From Chrysochromulina tobinii (Eukaryota > Haptophyta > Prymnesiales > Chrysochromulinaceae): a stretch of 37,243 nucleotides of DNA. The DNA lies in NCBI GenBank assembly GCA_001275005.1, contig JWZX01003132.1, positions 1 through 37,243 of the forward strand, in the 5' to 3' direction. Both the position numbers and the translations under genes were made by a program. Within the stretch, counting starts at the first letter, position 1. Each line of letters starts with the position of its first letter. Of this stretch, positions 1-8,726 are shown one piece after another. Under the pieces are notes generated by a model, which was given only the letters and a program-made list of their open reading frames with translations, was not told the DNA's origin and made no database searches.

Positions 1-395
1 GGCAAGGGCGGCGGCGAGGGTGGTGGTGGCGAGGGTGGCGGCGATGGAGGCGGCGGTGAGGGAGGCGGCAAGGGCGGCGACGGCGAGGGCGGTGGTGAGG
101 GCGGCGGGGGCGAGGGCGGTGGTGAGGGCGGCGGGGGCGAGGGTGGCGGCGGCGAGGGCGGCGGCATGTAGGAGCAGCCGCAGCCCAGGCAATGGAAGCA
201 GCCAATTTCAACATGATCCTCGCACGTCAATGTCAAAACCAAACTCATGCATGTACTTCCTGCTGTCCCACAACGCTGGAAACACGCAGCCGGCAGTGGT
301 GGCGGCGGTGGTGGTGCGGCACTCACTGCAAGCAAAAGCATGTGCGCGGCCATTTGCGCTCGGCTCAGCCACTGCAACAGAGCTGATCTACTCAT
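1..395 (-). CDS. Secreted Cys-rich protein with Pro/Ser-repeat (HRGP-like) tail, truncated by the window edge
   Basis: An open minus-strand frame runs from ATG at 395 off the left edge without a stop. It starts MSRSALLQWLSR, with a second in-frame Met at 353 followed by a hydrophobic stretch (HMLLLAVSAA) that reads as a signal peptide. A short Pro run follows, then a Cys-rich block of about 45 residues (CFQRCGTAGSTC, then CEDHVEIGCFHCLGCGC). From about base 167 down to base 1 it becomes a regular (SPPPP/SPPP)n repeat. Such Pro/Ser repeats are typical of hydroxyproline-rich wall or extracellular-matrix glycoproteins of algae; the secreted role is inference. A TTGCTTGCAG sequence around base 330 could instead be a 3' splice site, so the true start may lie in an upstream exon. 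The C-terminus is missing. The family of the Cys block is not recognised. Confidence 0.55.
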   Translation of the reverse strand, partial: MSRSALLQWLSRAQMAAHMLLLAVSAAPPPPPPLPAACFQRCGTAGSTCMSLVLTLTCEDHVEIGCFHCLGCGCSYMPPPSPPPPSPPPPSPPPSPPPPSPPPSPSPPLPPPSPPPPSPPPSPPPPSPPPL

Positions 396-975
396 GCGAA
401 TCTGCGCGTGGTGCAACTCCTGAAGTGCATCCGCGCGTGGGTCTCCGCTTGTCTAGATCCAATGTGGTTGTCCATGTGGACGGGCGCCTGTGCGTTTTCT
501 TCATGGACCGATCGTTCCACAATGTGTGTGTGTGAATGTGAATGTGTGTCTGTGTGAATTTAAAACAGGACCACACAGTACAGCGGCGCTCATGCGAACG
601 CGTCCCCGGGGGGGCGCGCTTACATGACTACTGGCAACAGGCCAGCAAGCGGGGCGCCGTTAAGGAGGTGAGATTTCCTGGAATTCGCCCAGATGGCGAC
701 GGGGAGCGCCGCGCCGATCACTGTGTGACTTCTAACACAGAGGAGGCAGCCGAGGCCGGTCCTGGGGAGGTGCCCCTTGACGAGGGATGTAATTGCGCCT
801 GACTTAGGTTCTCAAATCAGTCCCAATCCTAGCGTAGTTCAGACTGTAGTCTGTACTGTCGGCACAGTCAATTTTTGGGGTAAAACGGTAAATTTGAGTA
901 CACATCCTATGGCTATGCGCTATGGTGCACCTCCTGTGGTGCGTTACTTTGATGCCCCAGCATAAGGCACACGCA
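396..975. other. Intergenic, upstream of the HRGP-like gene and downstream of the 976-1722 gene
   Basis: No convincing gene is seen. A short impure TG microsatellite lies near 523-557. The stretch may hold the promoter or an upstream exon of the minus-strand HRGP-like gene, and the 3' UTR of the next minus-strand gene. Confidence 0.4.
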
Positions 976-1722
976 TCATGCCAAGCCAAACGCCCGCTGC
1001 TTTGCAGCTGTCGTCTGTGCCTCGCGCTGCTTCGCTTCGTTGGCCCGCGCTGCGAGCCGTCGCTTGCGCTCGAGCTGCTCGACGCCTCGGAGCGGCGGCA
1101 GGTGCTTGCCGACGCCGCTTCGCAGAGCTTCCAATGTGGTTGTCGACGTCGCGATGGTGCTGCCACCAGGCGCCGCCGCCTGAGCAGGGTCAGAGCCCAC
1201 GAAGCCCGCAAAGGCCTCGTCGCGCCACTGCTCCACCGATCGACCGCCGAGGTTCCACGGCGACTTCGTTCGAGGCGACTTGCGTGGCGACGGCGATGGT
1301 TGCGGCAACGCGCGCGCTGGGTCGTCGCCGCAGCTGCTGAGCCTTGCCAACTGGGCCGCGCGCTTGGATGAGAACTTTGCCTCCTTGGCGAGCTGCCGCT
1401 CCAGAGGGCCGCGCGCGCCGCCCGCGCCGTGCATCACCGGCACCACGAGCTGGGCTGGCTCTGGCACGAGCACGGCCGCGCGAAACTTTGTTGAACGTCT
1501 ACGTGTGACTGATCCCATGCCGAGCGCCGCGAGTGCTGGGGAAATGCCAGACGGTGCTGTCGGCGTTGCGGCCGCGACAGCGTAGGGCGATTTGCGGCGG
1601 TTAGAACGGTTGGCTTTGGCGCTGGAGCGCATTGCACCGCCGGAGCGCTGGCCAGCATTAGCATCGAGGTCGTCGGCGGTCACGACAAGCTCGGCGAGCT
1701 CCTTGAAGCGGGCGAGAGGCAT
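976..1722 (-). CDS. Hypothetical basic, low-complexity protein (248 aa)
   Basis: A single open frame starts MPLARFKELAELVV and ends in TGA at 976. It has high GC3 like its neighbours. The first 25 residues could form a helix. The middle is basic and rich in Ser, Pro and Ala, with SP/TP sites (PSPSPRKSPRTKSPW) that look like kinase targets and nuclear-type basic clusters. The last 40 residues (LERKRRLAARANEAKQREAQ) are a charged helix, probably coiled coil. No known domain is recognised and no function is assigned. The composition and the absence of competing long frames support a real gene. An additional exon at either end cannot be excluded. Confidence 0.5.
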   Translation of the reverse strand: MPLARFKELAELVVTADDLDANAGQRSGGAMRSSAKANRSNRRKSPYAVAAATPTAPSGISPALAALGMGSVTRRRSTKFRAAVLVPEPAQLVVPVMHGAGGARGPLERQLAKEAKFSSKRAAQLARLSSCGDDPARALPQPSPSPRKSPRTKSPWNLGGRSVEQWRDEAFAGFVGSDPAQAAAPGGSTIATSTTTLEALRSGVGKHLPPLRGVEQLERKRRLAARANEAKQREAQTTAAKQRAFGLA

Positions 1723-2343
1723 GGACGATGGTGGGAGAAAGAACCAACCGACGTTTCATCAAGCGTTGGAGAAAGTTGGAAACGAGATGATCATACTTAA
1801 ACGTCCGAAGGAAATGCTTAATACAAGCTTAGGCGAATCGAATGCGGCCCGCTCGGCCGCTTAGTCGGATCGAATGCTCGGCCGTGACCGGGCAGCGGGC
1901 ACTTACCCGTTGGATGGTTCTCACCATCACGTGTTAGTGTGTGCCCCCTGAGTGTGGCCCTTGCCCCTTTGTGGTCCCTGGAGCGTGGCACCGCGCCCCG
2001 ATTGCCTTATCGGGCGCGAACTTTGAATCGCGATCACTTCCCGCAAGCGCGTGTTTTTCCAGGCGTGAGTCGGGGGTTGTCTGTCTAGAACACCCTTTGC
2101 GCACTCCGCGTGCGACGTCTATAAGGTTACTCACCACTACTCAAGTAGTCACTCTTTCCCGCGCGGCCAGTATCGCGGCTACGGGCCCGCTTGCCTCACT
2201 TGTCGGCGCCGACGCGTTGGCCCTTAAAAGGGCGCCGTGTTGGTTGGTTTCGTTAACGGATGTAAGCACTCCAGCACCTGCACTGTAAATGCCAGTTTGA
2301 CTCCTAGGCGTGTCCGTGCGCTGTGCTATCCGGATTTCCGGGC
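1723..2343. other. Divergent intergenic region between the 976-1722 gene and the Ere-like gene
   Basis: No gene is supported. The 620-bp gap separates two divergent starts and is presumably a shared promoter region. It holds a GC-rich inverted motif near 1842-1861 (GCGGCCCGCTCGGCCGC). No TATA box or other element can be named with confidence. Confidence 0.35.
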
Positions 2344-3915
2344 ATGAATGACTTGGTGACATCCATGGTGTCGGCCGACGAGGAGCTTGCCGACGGCGAC
2401 GTCGCATCGACCGCTGCGGCCGCGTACGCCTTGCGCTCTGACGCCGACTACGCGCCGCTCATGGAGGCCATCGGCGACTCGCAGTTCGTGCTGCTCGGCG
2501 AGAGCACGCACGGCACGGCTGAGTACTATGCGCATCGTGCAGCTATTACGAAGCGGTTGGTGGAGACCAAGGGCTTCTCGGTCGTTCTTATAGAGGGTGA
2601 CTGGCCGGCCGCCTACCGCGTGTCACGGTACATCAGCTCCGAAGGCTCCATGGACCGCTCTGCTCACGAGGCGCTCGCAGGCTTTGCAGGCTTTCCCTCG
2701 TGGATGTGGAAGAATGAGCGATTCGCATCGCTGGTCGAAGAGCTGCGCGCGCACAACGAGCGCGTGCGGGCAGAGGGCACCGAGGCCACGGCCACGCTGT
2801 CTGCGCTCGGGGACCTGCGCGCCGCAGGCGCGAGTGAGGAGCAGCTAGAGGTGATGGGCTTCACCAAGGCGGCGATCGCCGCAGCAAGTGAGGGGCGGCC
2901 CGAGGTGGTGTTGTATGGAATGGATACCTACTCCGTGAACGCCTCGGCTAGGGCGGTGATCGAATTTCTTGAGATCGTCGACCCGGATGCCGCAGCGCTC
3001 ACACGCTCCCGCTATGCCGTCTTCGAGCCCTTCGGTGACGATATGAAGGAGTACGGGCGACAAGTCACGTGCGGCGAGCTGGCGTCACGGGCCGAGGAGA
3101 TCAAGGCGGACGTGGCGAGCGTGTTGACGGAGCTGCAACAGAACGCGCGCGCCTCGTACTCGCTGCTGCTCAGCCCCGCGGAACTGCTCAACGCCGAGCA
3201 GAATGCGCAAGTGGTCGTCAACGGCGAGGCGTACTTCCGTGGGCTCTACGAGAGCATAGGCTCCGTGGACACGTGGAACCTGCGCGACCAGGCGATGGTG
3301 CAGACGTGCCTGCGCCTGGTCGAGTACTGCCGTGCCATGAACGGCGGCGCCACGCCCAAGATCGTCCTCTGGGCGCATAATTCCCATGTGGGAGACGCGA
3401 GCGCCACTTCGATGGCCGTGCGCGAGGAGTGGAATTTGGGACAGATGCTGCGCCAGACCTTCGGCGCCGATTGCAACGCGGACAGCGGCGGCGTCTTCCT
3501 ATGCGGTTTCGGCACGTACGCGGGCACCGTCACAGCCGCCGAGGAGTGGGGCCGTCCCCCGCAGACGTTTGAGCTCGCCGACGCCGAGCCGGGCAGCATC
3601 TCAGATCTCATGCATAAGGTGCTTCGGGTCGTGAGTGAGCGCGAGCGGCTTGAGGGCGGCGCGCCGGCGCTCTCGGCCGCGCCCCTCAATGCGTTGCTCC
3701 TCGTGCTTAAGGGCGTGAGCACCAGCGACCCCGAGCACAATGAGGTGCAGCAGGCGGCACGCGCCGTGCTTCGCGAACCGCGTCGCCAACGGGCGGTCGG
3801 CGTGTGCTACCGAAAGGCCACGGAAGCGAGCTCGCACTATGTGGAGGCGAGCTTGGCGACGCAATTCGACGCGTGGATCCATGTCGACCGCACCACGGCC
3901 CTGACGCCGCTGTGA
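2344..3915 (+). CDS. Erythromycin-esterase-like protein (EreA/EreB superfamily)
   Basis: The product is 523 aa, single exon. Family signatures run in order: LLGESTHGTAEYYAHR (residues about 50-65, with the His equivalent to the proposed catalytic base at about 56), IEGDWPAAYRVSRYI, GFPSWMWKN, YGMDTYSV, WNLRDQAM and VLWAHNSHVGDA (second active-site His near 345). Bacterial Ere enzymes hydrolyse the macrolide lactone. Most relatives are uncharacterised, so macrolide cleavage should not be assumed here. The ATG at 2344 was chosen because the frame opens upstream only with a GTG; the next Met is at 2365. Relatives are usually 400-450 aa, so this one is longer, mostly through insertions and the C-terminal part. 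No targeting peptide is obvious. The family is chiefly bacterial, so ancient transfer is possible, but codon use matches neighbouring genes. Confidence 0.9.
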   Translation: MNDLVTSMVSADEELADGDVASTAAAAYALRSDADYAPLMEAIGDSQFVLLGESTHGTAEYYAHRAAITKRLVETKGFSVVLIEGDWPAAYRVSRYISSEGSMDRSAHEALAGFAGFPSWMWKNERFASLVEELRAHNERVRAEGTEATATLSALGDLRAAGASEEQLEVMGFTKAAIAAASEGRPEVVLYGMDTYSVNASARAVIEFLEIVDPDAAALTRSRYAVFEPFGDDMKEYGRQVTCGELASRAEEIKADVASVLTELQQNARASYSLLLSPAELLNAEQNAQVVVNGEAYFRGLYESIGSVDTWNLRDQAMVQTCLRLVEYCRAMNGGATPKIVLWAHNSHVGDASATSMAVREEWNLGQMLRQTFGADCNADSGGVFLCGFGTYAGTVTAAEEWGRPPQTFELADAEPGSISDLMHKVLRVVSERERLEGGAPALSAAPLNALLLVLKGVSTSDPEHNEVQQAARAVLREPRRQRAVGVCYRKATEASSHYVEASLATQFDAWIHVDRTTALTPL

Positions 3916-3982
3916 TCTATCTATAGGAAAGAGTCTACACGGTGGTGCAGTATACTTTTAAGCTTTGTACGTGCATCGTGCA

Positions 3983-4488
3983 ATGTGCACCGGGGGGAGC
4001 AAGTCTTCACAGTCGGCCCTCCCCGGAAAAATGCTTCCTGTGGCTTTATTGCCCGACCTGCTGGAGCTCGAGGCCAATTTGCCCGCGGATCCGACAACCT
4101 TCTTCGCGGCCGCGTTCGATCCCTCGGCCCCGCCTGCGCCCGGAGCACGCGCCGCTGCTGAGGTGCTGCGGCACGCGGCAAGCCAAGGGCTCGAGACGGC
4201 GGATCTCATGCAGCAGCTGCGCATGCTGGGCCTCGGCGAGGCCGGCGCGATATTTTTTGCTAACTACTGGGCCGCACAACCCTCGCGCGCCTCGTTGCAG
4301 CGCGAGCCGCCGCTTCAGCTCCTCGACGTCGATTGGAGCTTCGGCGTGAGTGCCAGCAGCAGCGAGCACCAGGCGATGGGCACAACGTTCGTGCAGCTGC
4401 GGCTTAGCACGCAGGGCCAGAATGGCGGCGAGTTCGTGCACACGGGTGCGGCCGTCGCCCGGCCGCCCTTGCCGCGCGCCACACGTGA

Positions 4489-4519
<31 letters not shown>

Positions 4520-4746
4520 ACTCTCACTCTCTCTCTCTTCTCTCTCTCTCTCTCTCTCGCTCGCTCTCTCTCTCTCGCTCTCTCTCTCTCTACCTCCTTA
4601 AGAGAGTGCTCCGCACTCGCCTTTGTGCTCACACGCATCCACGTGTCTCTCCCCCGCCGCGCGCTCGCGCAGAGCTCGACCTCGCGCGCTTCTACGACTT
4701 CCTCCATCAGCTCGAGCTCGCGAAGGCGAGGCTGGAAGTCGCGTGA
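3983..4746 (+). CDS. COMMD7: COMM domain-containing protein 7 (two exons)
   Basis: Exon 1 ends at 4445, and the intron is 4446-4672 (GTGCGG...GCGCAG, phase 1). Exon 2 is 4673-4746. The joined C-terminus reads LLDVDWSFGV, then FVHTELDLARFYDFLH, then QLELAKARLEVA, which is the COMM domain in full. The D-x-W-x-FGV core and the Phe-Tyr-x-F-L-H helix match COMMD7 best. The helical N-terminal half (LLPDLLELEANLP to FFANYWAAQP) is weakly conserved, as usual in this family. COMMD proteins form the decameric Commander ring that works with CCC/retriever in endosomal recycling. The start may be 3983 or the in-frame ATG at 4031, which has an A at -3; the shorter form fits the family. The last 24 codons lie beyond a CT-repeat intron, so an unspliced reading loses the end of the domain. 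Confidence 0.85.
4489..4592. repeat. CT/GA microsatellite inside the COMMD7 intron
   Basis: About 100 bp of nearly pure (CT)n with scattered interruptions lies 43 bp inside the 5' splice site. The intron's functional polypyrimidine tract is the separate CCCCCGCCGCGCG stretch before 4672. Confidence 0.95.
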
Positions 4747-5261
4747 CGAAGAAGCAGAGATGACGAGGCTTGAGGCAGCGGCGTGCCGGTTCGGCGAACG
4801 AGAGTCGGTGTGTCGCTGACTGAGTCTACGCGCGAATCACCTATATCCTTGTCGCCCGCGGAATCGACGGGACGTGCCTCACGTGGCGCCGCCTAGTTTA
4901 CTACAGTGCTACAGTTCACAGTGGAGTCAGCGGAGACATGCTGCCAGTACAGCGACACGAGACAAGCATGGAGACAGCAGACAGGTCCCAGCTTAAGTCT
5001 TTAAGACTAAAAGTAAAAAGACAGCTTGAAGTTTCTTCCTTCTTATCTTCTATCAATTAAAACGTTCTTTTCTCGCGTCGGCGTGCCGTCGCTCCCACAC
5101 GGACTGTAGGAGCGCGCAGCCGTTTTCTAAAGAAGGTGCACAGGAATCCAAGGGAAGAGAGCAGAACCCGGAATTCCGCTCGACACAGCGCGCGGGCGTC
5201 AACGGTCTTGTGCAGGACCTCTTCAGCGGCGCCGCGGCTCTCCCTCTCGCGATAGGCAGCC
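4747..5261. other. Intergenic, COMMD7 3' end to IFT56 5' UTR
   Basis: No gene is supported. The segment 4990-5065 is distinctly AT-richer than its surroundings and may mark the IFT56 promoter or the 3' end of COMMD7. No canonical AATAAA is seen. Confidence 0.35.
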
Positions 5262-7001
5262 ATGGCATTCGCGGCCGCTCGTAAGAAGGAGATGAAGAAG
5301 AAGGAAGCGCCCGACCTCATGTCCCTGCTCAACGCGCGCGATTACACGGGCGCAATGACGCTCATCGAGTTTGAGCGCAAGATGTTCATGGACAAGAAGC
5401 AGGCATCCGGTTGGCGGGCGGGTGCCAACGGGGAGTACGAGTGGGTTGAAGGCGGCAGTTCGGCCCTCACTGGTGAGGAGGCGAAGCAGGACGAGGAGCG
5501 CAGGCTCTGGCTTGCGTACGCTGCCTTCCACCTGGGCGATTACGGAAAGGCGCTCGACGCCTACCAGAACCTTCTGGACTCGGGCTCGCACGACCCGATG
5601 ATCCACGTGTTCATGGCGTGCTGCCTCGAGCGGATGCAGATGCACCAAGAGGCCGAGGAGCGTGCGCGGAAGGGCGCGCCCGGCCCACTGCAGAACCGGC
5701 TGCTCTTTCACCTGGCGCACCGGATGAACGATGAGGCTAAGCTGATGGCGCACCATCAGAAGCTCGCGGATACGACGCTTGACCAGCTGTCGCTCGCGTC
5801 GATCCACTTCCTGCGCAACCACTACCAGGAGGCGACCGACATCTACAAGCGCCTGTTGCTCGAGAACCGCGACTTCACCGCGCTCAACGTGTACGTGGCG
5901 CTGTGCTATTACAAGCTCGACTATTATGACGTGTCACTTGAGATTTTGGCCGCGTACCTGCAGGCGCACCCCGACTCGGCGCTCGCGCTCAATCTGAAGG
6001 CGTGCAACCAGTTCCGGCTGTACGACGGCAAGGCGGCCGAGGCTGAGCTCGCGCCGCTGACCAAGGAAGCCGTATCCGTGGATAAGATCAAGTCCAACCT
6101 GGTGCGTCACAACATGGTGGTGTTCCAAAACGGCGAGCGCGCGCTGCAGATCTTGCCACCGCTCGTAGGCGTGGTGCCCGAGGCGCGGCTCAACCTCGTC
6201 ATCTACCACATGCACCACGGCGAAGTACAGGAGGCCTTTGAGCTCATGAAGGACGTCGAGCCCGCCTCCCCCTCCGAGTACATCCTGAAGGGGGTGACCA
6301 ACCTCGCCGTCGGCCAAGCGATGGACTCGCGGGAGCATCTCAAGGTGGCGCAACAGTACTTCCAGCTGCTCGGCGCGTCGGCCTCCGAGTGCGACACCAT
6401 CCCCGGCCGCCAGTGCATGGCCTCGTGCTTCTTCATCCTTCGGCAATTCGACGACGTGCTCATCTACCTGAACTCAGTCGAAGCATACTTCCCATCGGAC
6501 CCGACCTTCCTGTACAACTTCGCGATCGCCAAGGCGGCTGCGGGCAAGTACAAGGAGGCCGAGCCCGCGCTGCTCGCGCTCCAGTCCGGCTCATCCGCCG
6601 AAGACCTCGCCAAGGACTACATCTTCCAGATGTGGTTGGCTCGTTGCCTCGTGATGAATGGCAAGGCTCGGGAGGCCTGGGAGATCTACTTGAAGATGGA
6701 AGGCACGCAGGAGTCGTTCGCGATGCTGCAGCTGCTCGCGAACGACTGCTACCGCGCGGGCGCCTTCCTGTACGCCGCCAAGGCCTTCGACACGCTTGAG
6801 CGCCTCGACCCGAACCCCGAGTACTGGGACGGGAAGCGTGGCGCGTGCGTGGGCCACTTCCAAAAGGTGATCGCGATGCAAGAGCAGAAGAACTCGCTGC
6901 GCGAGATCCTCGGTATGCTCAAGTCGAGCCGCAACCCACAGGTCGAGTACCTCGCGCGCGTGATGAAGAAGTGGGCGCGCGAGAATGGGGTGAGCGTCTG
7001 A
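5262..7001 (+). CDS. IFT56: Intraflagellar transport protein 56 (TTC26/DYF-13), IFT-B subunit
   Basis: The product is 579 aa, single exon; animal TTC26 is about 554 aa. Near-identical family blocks occur throughout: ARDYTGAMTLIEFERK at the N-terminus, QNRLLFHLAHRMNDEAKLM, LSLASIHFLRNHYQEA, LNVYVALCYYKLDYYDVS, SECDTIPGRQCMASCFFIL, FDDVLIYLNSVEAYF, LERLDPNPEYW and YLARVMKKWARENGVSV at the end. The protein is a TPR solenoid of the IFT-B complex that moves cargo, including motility-related proteins, along the axoneme. Its presence implies a flagellated stage. ATG at 5262 sits in a strong context (GCCATGG). The final codons and stop are duplicated just downstream (see findings). Confidence 0.98.
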   Translation: MAFAAARKKEMKKKEAPDLMSLLNARDYTGAMTLIEFERKMFMDKKQASGWRAGANGEYEWVEGGSSALTGEEAKQDEERRLWLAYAAFHLGDYGKALDAYQNLLDSGSHDPMIHVFMACCLERMQMHQEAEERARKGAPGPLQNRLLFHLAHRMNDEAKLMAHHQKLADTTLDQLSLASIHFLRNHYQEATDIYKRLLLENRDFTALNVYVALCYYKLDYYDVSLEILAAYLQAHPDSALALNLKACNQFRLYDGKAAEAELAPLTKEAVSVDKIKSNLVRHNMVVFQNGERALQILPPLVGVVPEARLNLVIYHMHHGEVQEAFELMKDVEPASPSEYILKGVTNLAVGQAMDSREHLKVAQQYFQLLGASASECDTIPGRQCMASCFFILRQFDDVLIYLNSVEAYFPSDPTFLYNFAIAKAAAGKYKEAEPALLALQSGSSAEDLAKDYIFQMWLARCLVMNGKAREAWEIYLKMEGTQESFAMLQLLANDCYRAGAFLYAAKAFDTLERLDPNPEYWDGKRGACVGHFQKVIAMQEQKNSLREILGMLKSSRNPQVEYLARVMKKWARENGVSV

Positions 7002-7065
7002 TGGACTATGATTGCGTCCCTCATCAGGAGGTCTGTGGGCGCGCGAGAATGGGGTGAGCGTCTGA
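6971..7065 (+). repeat. 31-bp direct repeat containing the IFT56 stop codon
   Basis: Bases 6971-7001 and 7035-7065 are identical over 31 bp. The first copy is the last ten codons plus stop of IFT56, and the second lies 64 bp downstream in the presumed 3' UTR. Confidence 0.97.
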
Positions 7066-7730
7066 GCCGGCGCGCCCGGCGCGGCGCCTGGCGTGGCGGG
7101 GGCGGGGAGCGGGTCCCGACCGACGGACCATCCGTGCCCGTGGGCCGTGCACACACGCTGTCTCGGCGCGCCCGTGTCGGTATATCAGTGGGCTCGTGTG
7201 CGCGCGCGAGAGAGCTCGCATCTCCCGTCGTCGCACGCGGCACGGTCCCGGATCCGCGCGCGCCGGTTTACGTGCATCCTCTATCGCCTATCTCCCGTAT
7301 TATAACGAGTCCACCACGTCAGTGCGGCACTTGGTAAATAAACAGTAACTCGTAACTCGCTAACAGCGTCGGTGCTCTCGCAGGACGCCCCGGCGCGACC
7401 GCGAGACGGGCCGACGTCGCCGACGACCGGGAGACGCGACGGCCGACGCCGGTTAGACGCCGGGGCGCGGGGCGGGCGGGGTAAGGCCGGGGCCGGGGAC
7501 CAGGGGGTGTGTTGTTCGTGTGTGACACACTTGACCGCGCGAGACGACCAATGACGCTCGCGTGTAATGTGCTGTTCTGCTGAAACGCGGCCGCCGAGGC
7601 GCACGGTCGCACCTACCGTGCATGTCCAAAGCGTTCGGTACCGCGCATATGGGCGGGAGGCGCCCCTGACTGCCCCTGATTGCGGCCCGGGCGCGCGACG
7701 AGCGCGATCAGAGAGCTGGACGCGATCGGT
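7002..7730. other. Convergent 3' region between IFT56 and ARL2BP
   Basis: No gene is supported. The gap begins with a second copy (7035-7065) of the 31 bp that end IFT56. It continues as GC-rich sequence with CGCGCG and GAGAGA runs. AATAAA occurs near 7335 (GGTAAATAAACAGT) and could serve as a poly(A) signal. Confidence 0.4.
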
Positions 7731-8402
7731 TCATTTACTCTTGCTCGGAGAGATGGAGAGCCCCGAGATGGAGAGCCCCATACCGTCGAGCTCGGAGCGC
7801 ACCTCGCCACCCTCCTCGTCCTCGAGCCCGGGAAGATTGGCCGCGGGTCCCACTGTGTCAATCCCCAGTTTGGCTCCGCACACGCTCAGGCTGCCATTCA
7901 TGGCCTCGACTGCCTTGCCCTGCTTGGCTGAGAGCATGAGCTCTTTGAACGCGTCGAAGTCGGTCATCGAGTGAAGCATCTCGAGTGGAGGCGGCAGGTC
8001 CCCGTCGTTAGCCTTCGCACGCTCCGCGAGCGTCGCACAGAAGCCGGCCATGTCGAAGGACTGTACGCTCGCGCCGAGCCGCTCCTCGATGAACGTCTCG
8101 ACCATCGCGGAGTAATCATTGAAGAGGGTGGTATATATCAGCTTGTTCTCGTCGCTGTCCTCGAACTCGTGGCAGTGCTCCTCCGCGAACGCGTCCACGC
8201 GTTCATTGAAAGCCTCATCCATGAGCATCACCTCGAGCTCCTGCAGGATGAGTGAGAAGGCGTCTTTCGTCGAGGAGCCATCGTCGGTGGCGATCACCTC
8301 GTCGACAGCCTCGTCCCCCTCGCCACTCACAAGCGCAGGACCGTCGACGATGTCCGCAAAGTCACCGCTTACGATGGCCGCATTCGCCTCGGTCACCGCC
8401 AT
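7731..8402 (-). CDS. ARL2BP: ADP-ribosylation factor-like 2-binding protein (BART)
   Basis: The product is 223 aa; human ARL2BP is 163 aa. The BART domain occupies about residues 45-155: FSLILQELEVMLMDEAFN, CHEFEDSDENKLIYTTLFNDY, MVETFIEERL, FDMAGFCATL and SMTDFDAFKELMLSAK all align with the family. BART proteins bind GTP-loaded ARL2 or ARL3 through this six-helix fold; in animals ARL2BP is found at the basal body and axoneme. The N-terminal 45 residues and C-terminal 65 residues (acidic, then Ser/Gly-rich, ending PSKSK) are extensions without recognised motifs. It is convergent with IFT56 and divergent from FabH. The ATG at 8402 is the only Met upstream of the domain. No intron is needed. 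Confidence 0.92.
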   Translation of the reverse strand: MAVTEANAAIVSGDFADIVDGPALVSGEGDEAVDEVIATDDGSSTKDAFSLILQELEVMLMDEAFNERVDAFAEEHCHEFEDSDENKLIYTTLFNDYSAMVETFIEERLGASVQSFDMAGFCATLAERAKANDGDLPPPLEMLHSMTDFDAFKELMLSAKQGKAVEAMNGSLSVCGAKLGIDTVGPAANLPGLEDEEGGEVRSELDGMGLSISGLSISPSKSK

Positions 8403-8726
8403 CCCGCCGACCGTTGGAAGTAGTTTTCACTCGAGATTTTCACACTTCAAATACCGTCAGGGATCTGACAGCCCCCCACGCAAGCAAACAAGGGAAACGG
8501 AGTACTCGGTTGCGCTTGTGTTTGAAACGACTAAAAATTAGCTTGCTAATTAAACTCTGACTTTTGAATTAGATGGTTTGCTTATTAAGGCCGTACAACG
8601 AGCTGGTCATTAAAACTGTCATTGAGTTCTTTGCACCAGTCCGAGGGGTCGGTGCTGTGGGGGGCTCGTCTATTGTGGCGTATCTCGGAGGATCTGGGCG
8701 GATCTTTGTTATCGCACCTCGGCACG
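8403..8726. promoter_or_regulatory. Divergent promoter region, ARL2BP / FabH
   Basis: A 324-bp gap lies between two divergent ATGs. It contains an AT-rich core at about 8525-8590 (AAAATTAGCTTGCTAATTAA), unusual in this GC-rich sequence and holding a short inverted repeat (TTAGCTTGCTAA). Promoter function is inferred from position and composition only. Confidence 0.45.

Noticed and set aside
1-171. Plus-strand glycine-rich frame (GGGE repeats) ending in TAG at 169-171
   Set aside because: It is the antisense of the SPPPP repeat. The minus strand continues into a signal peptide and Cys-rich block, which is far more protein-like.
2344-3915. Bacterial contamination suggested by the Ere-like gene
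   Set aside because: It lies between intron-bearing or clearly eukaryotic genes on the same stretch, with the same GC3.
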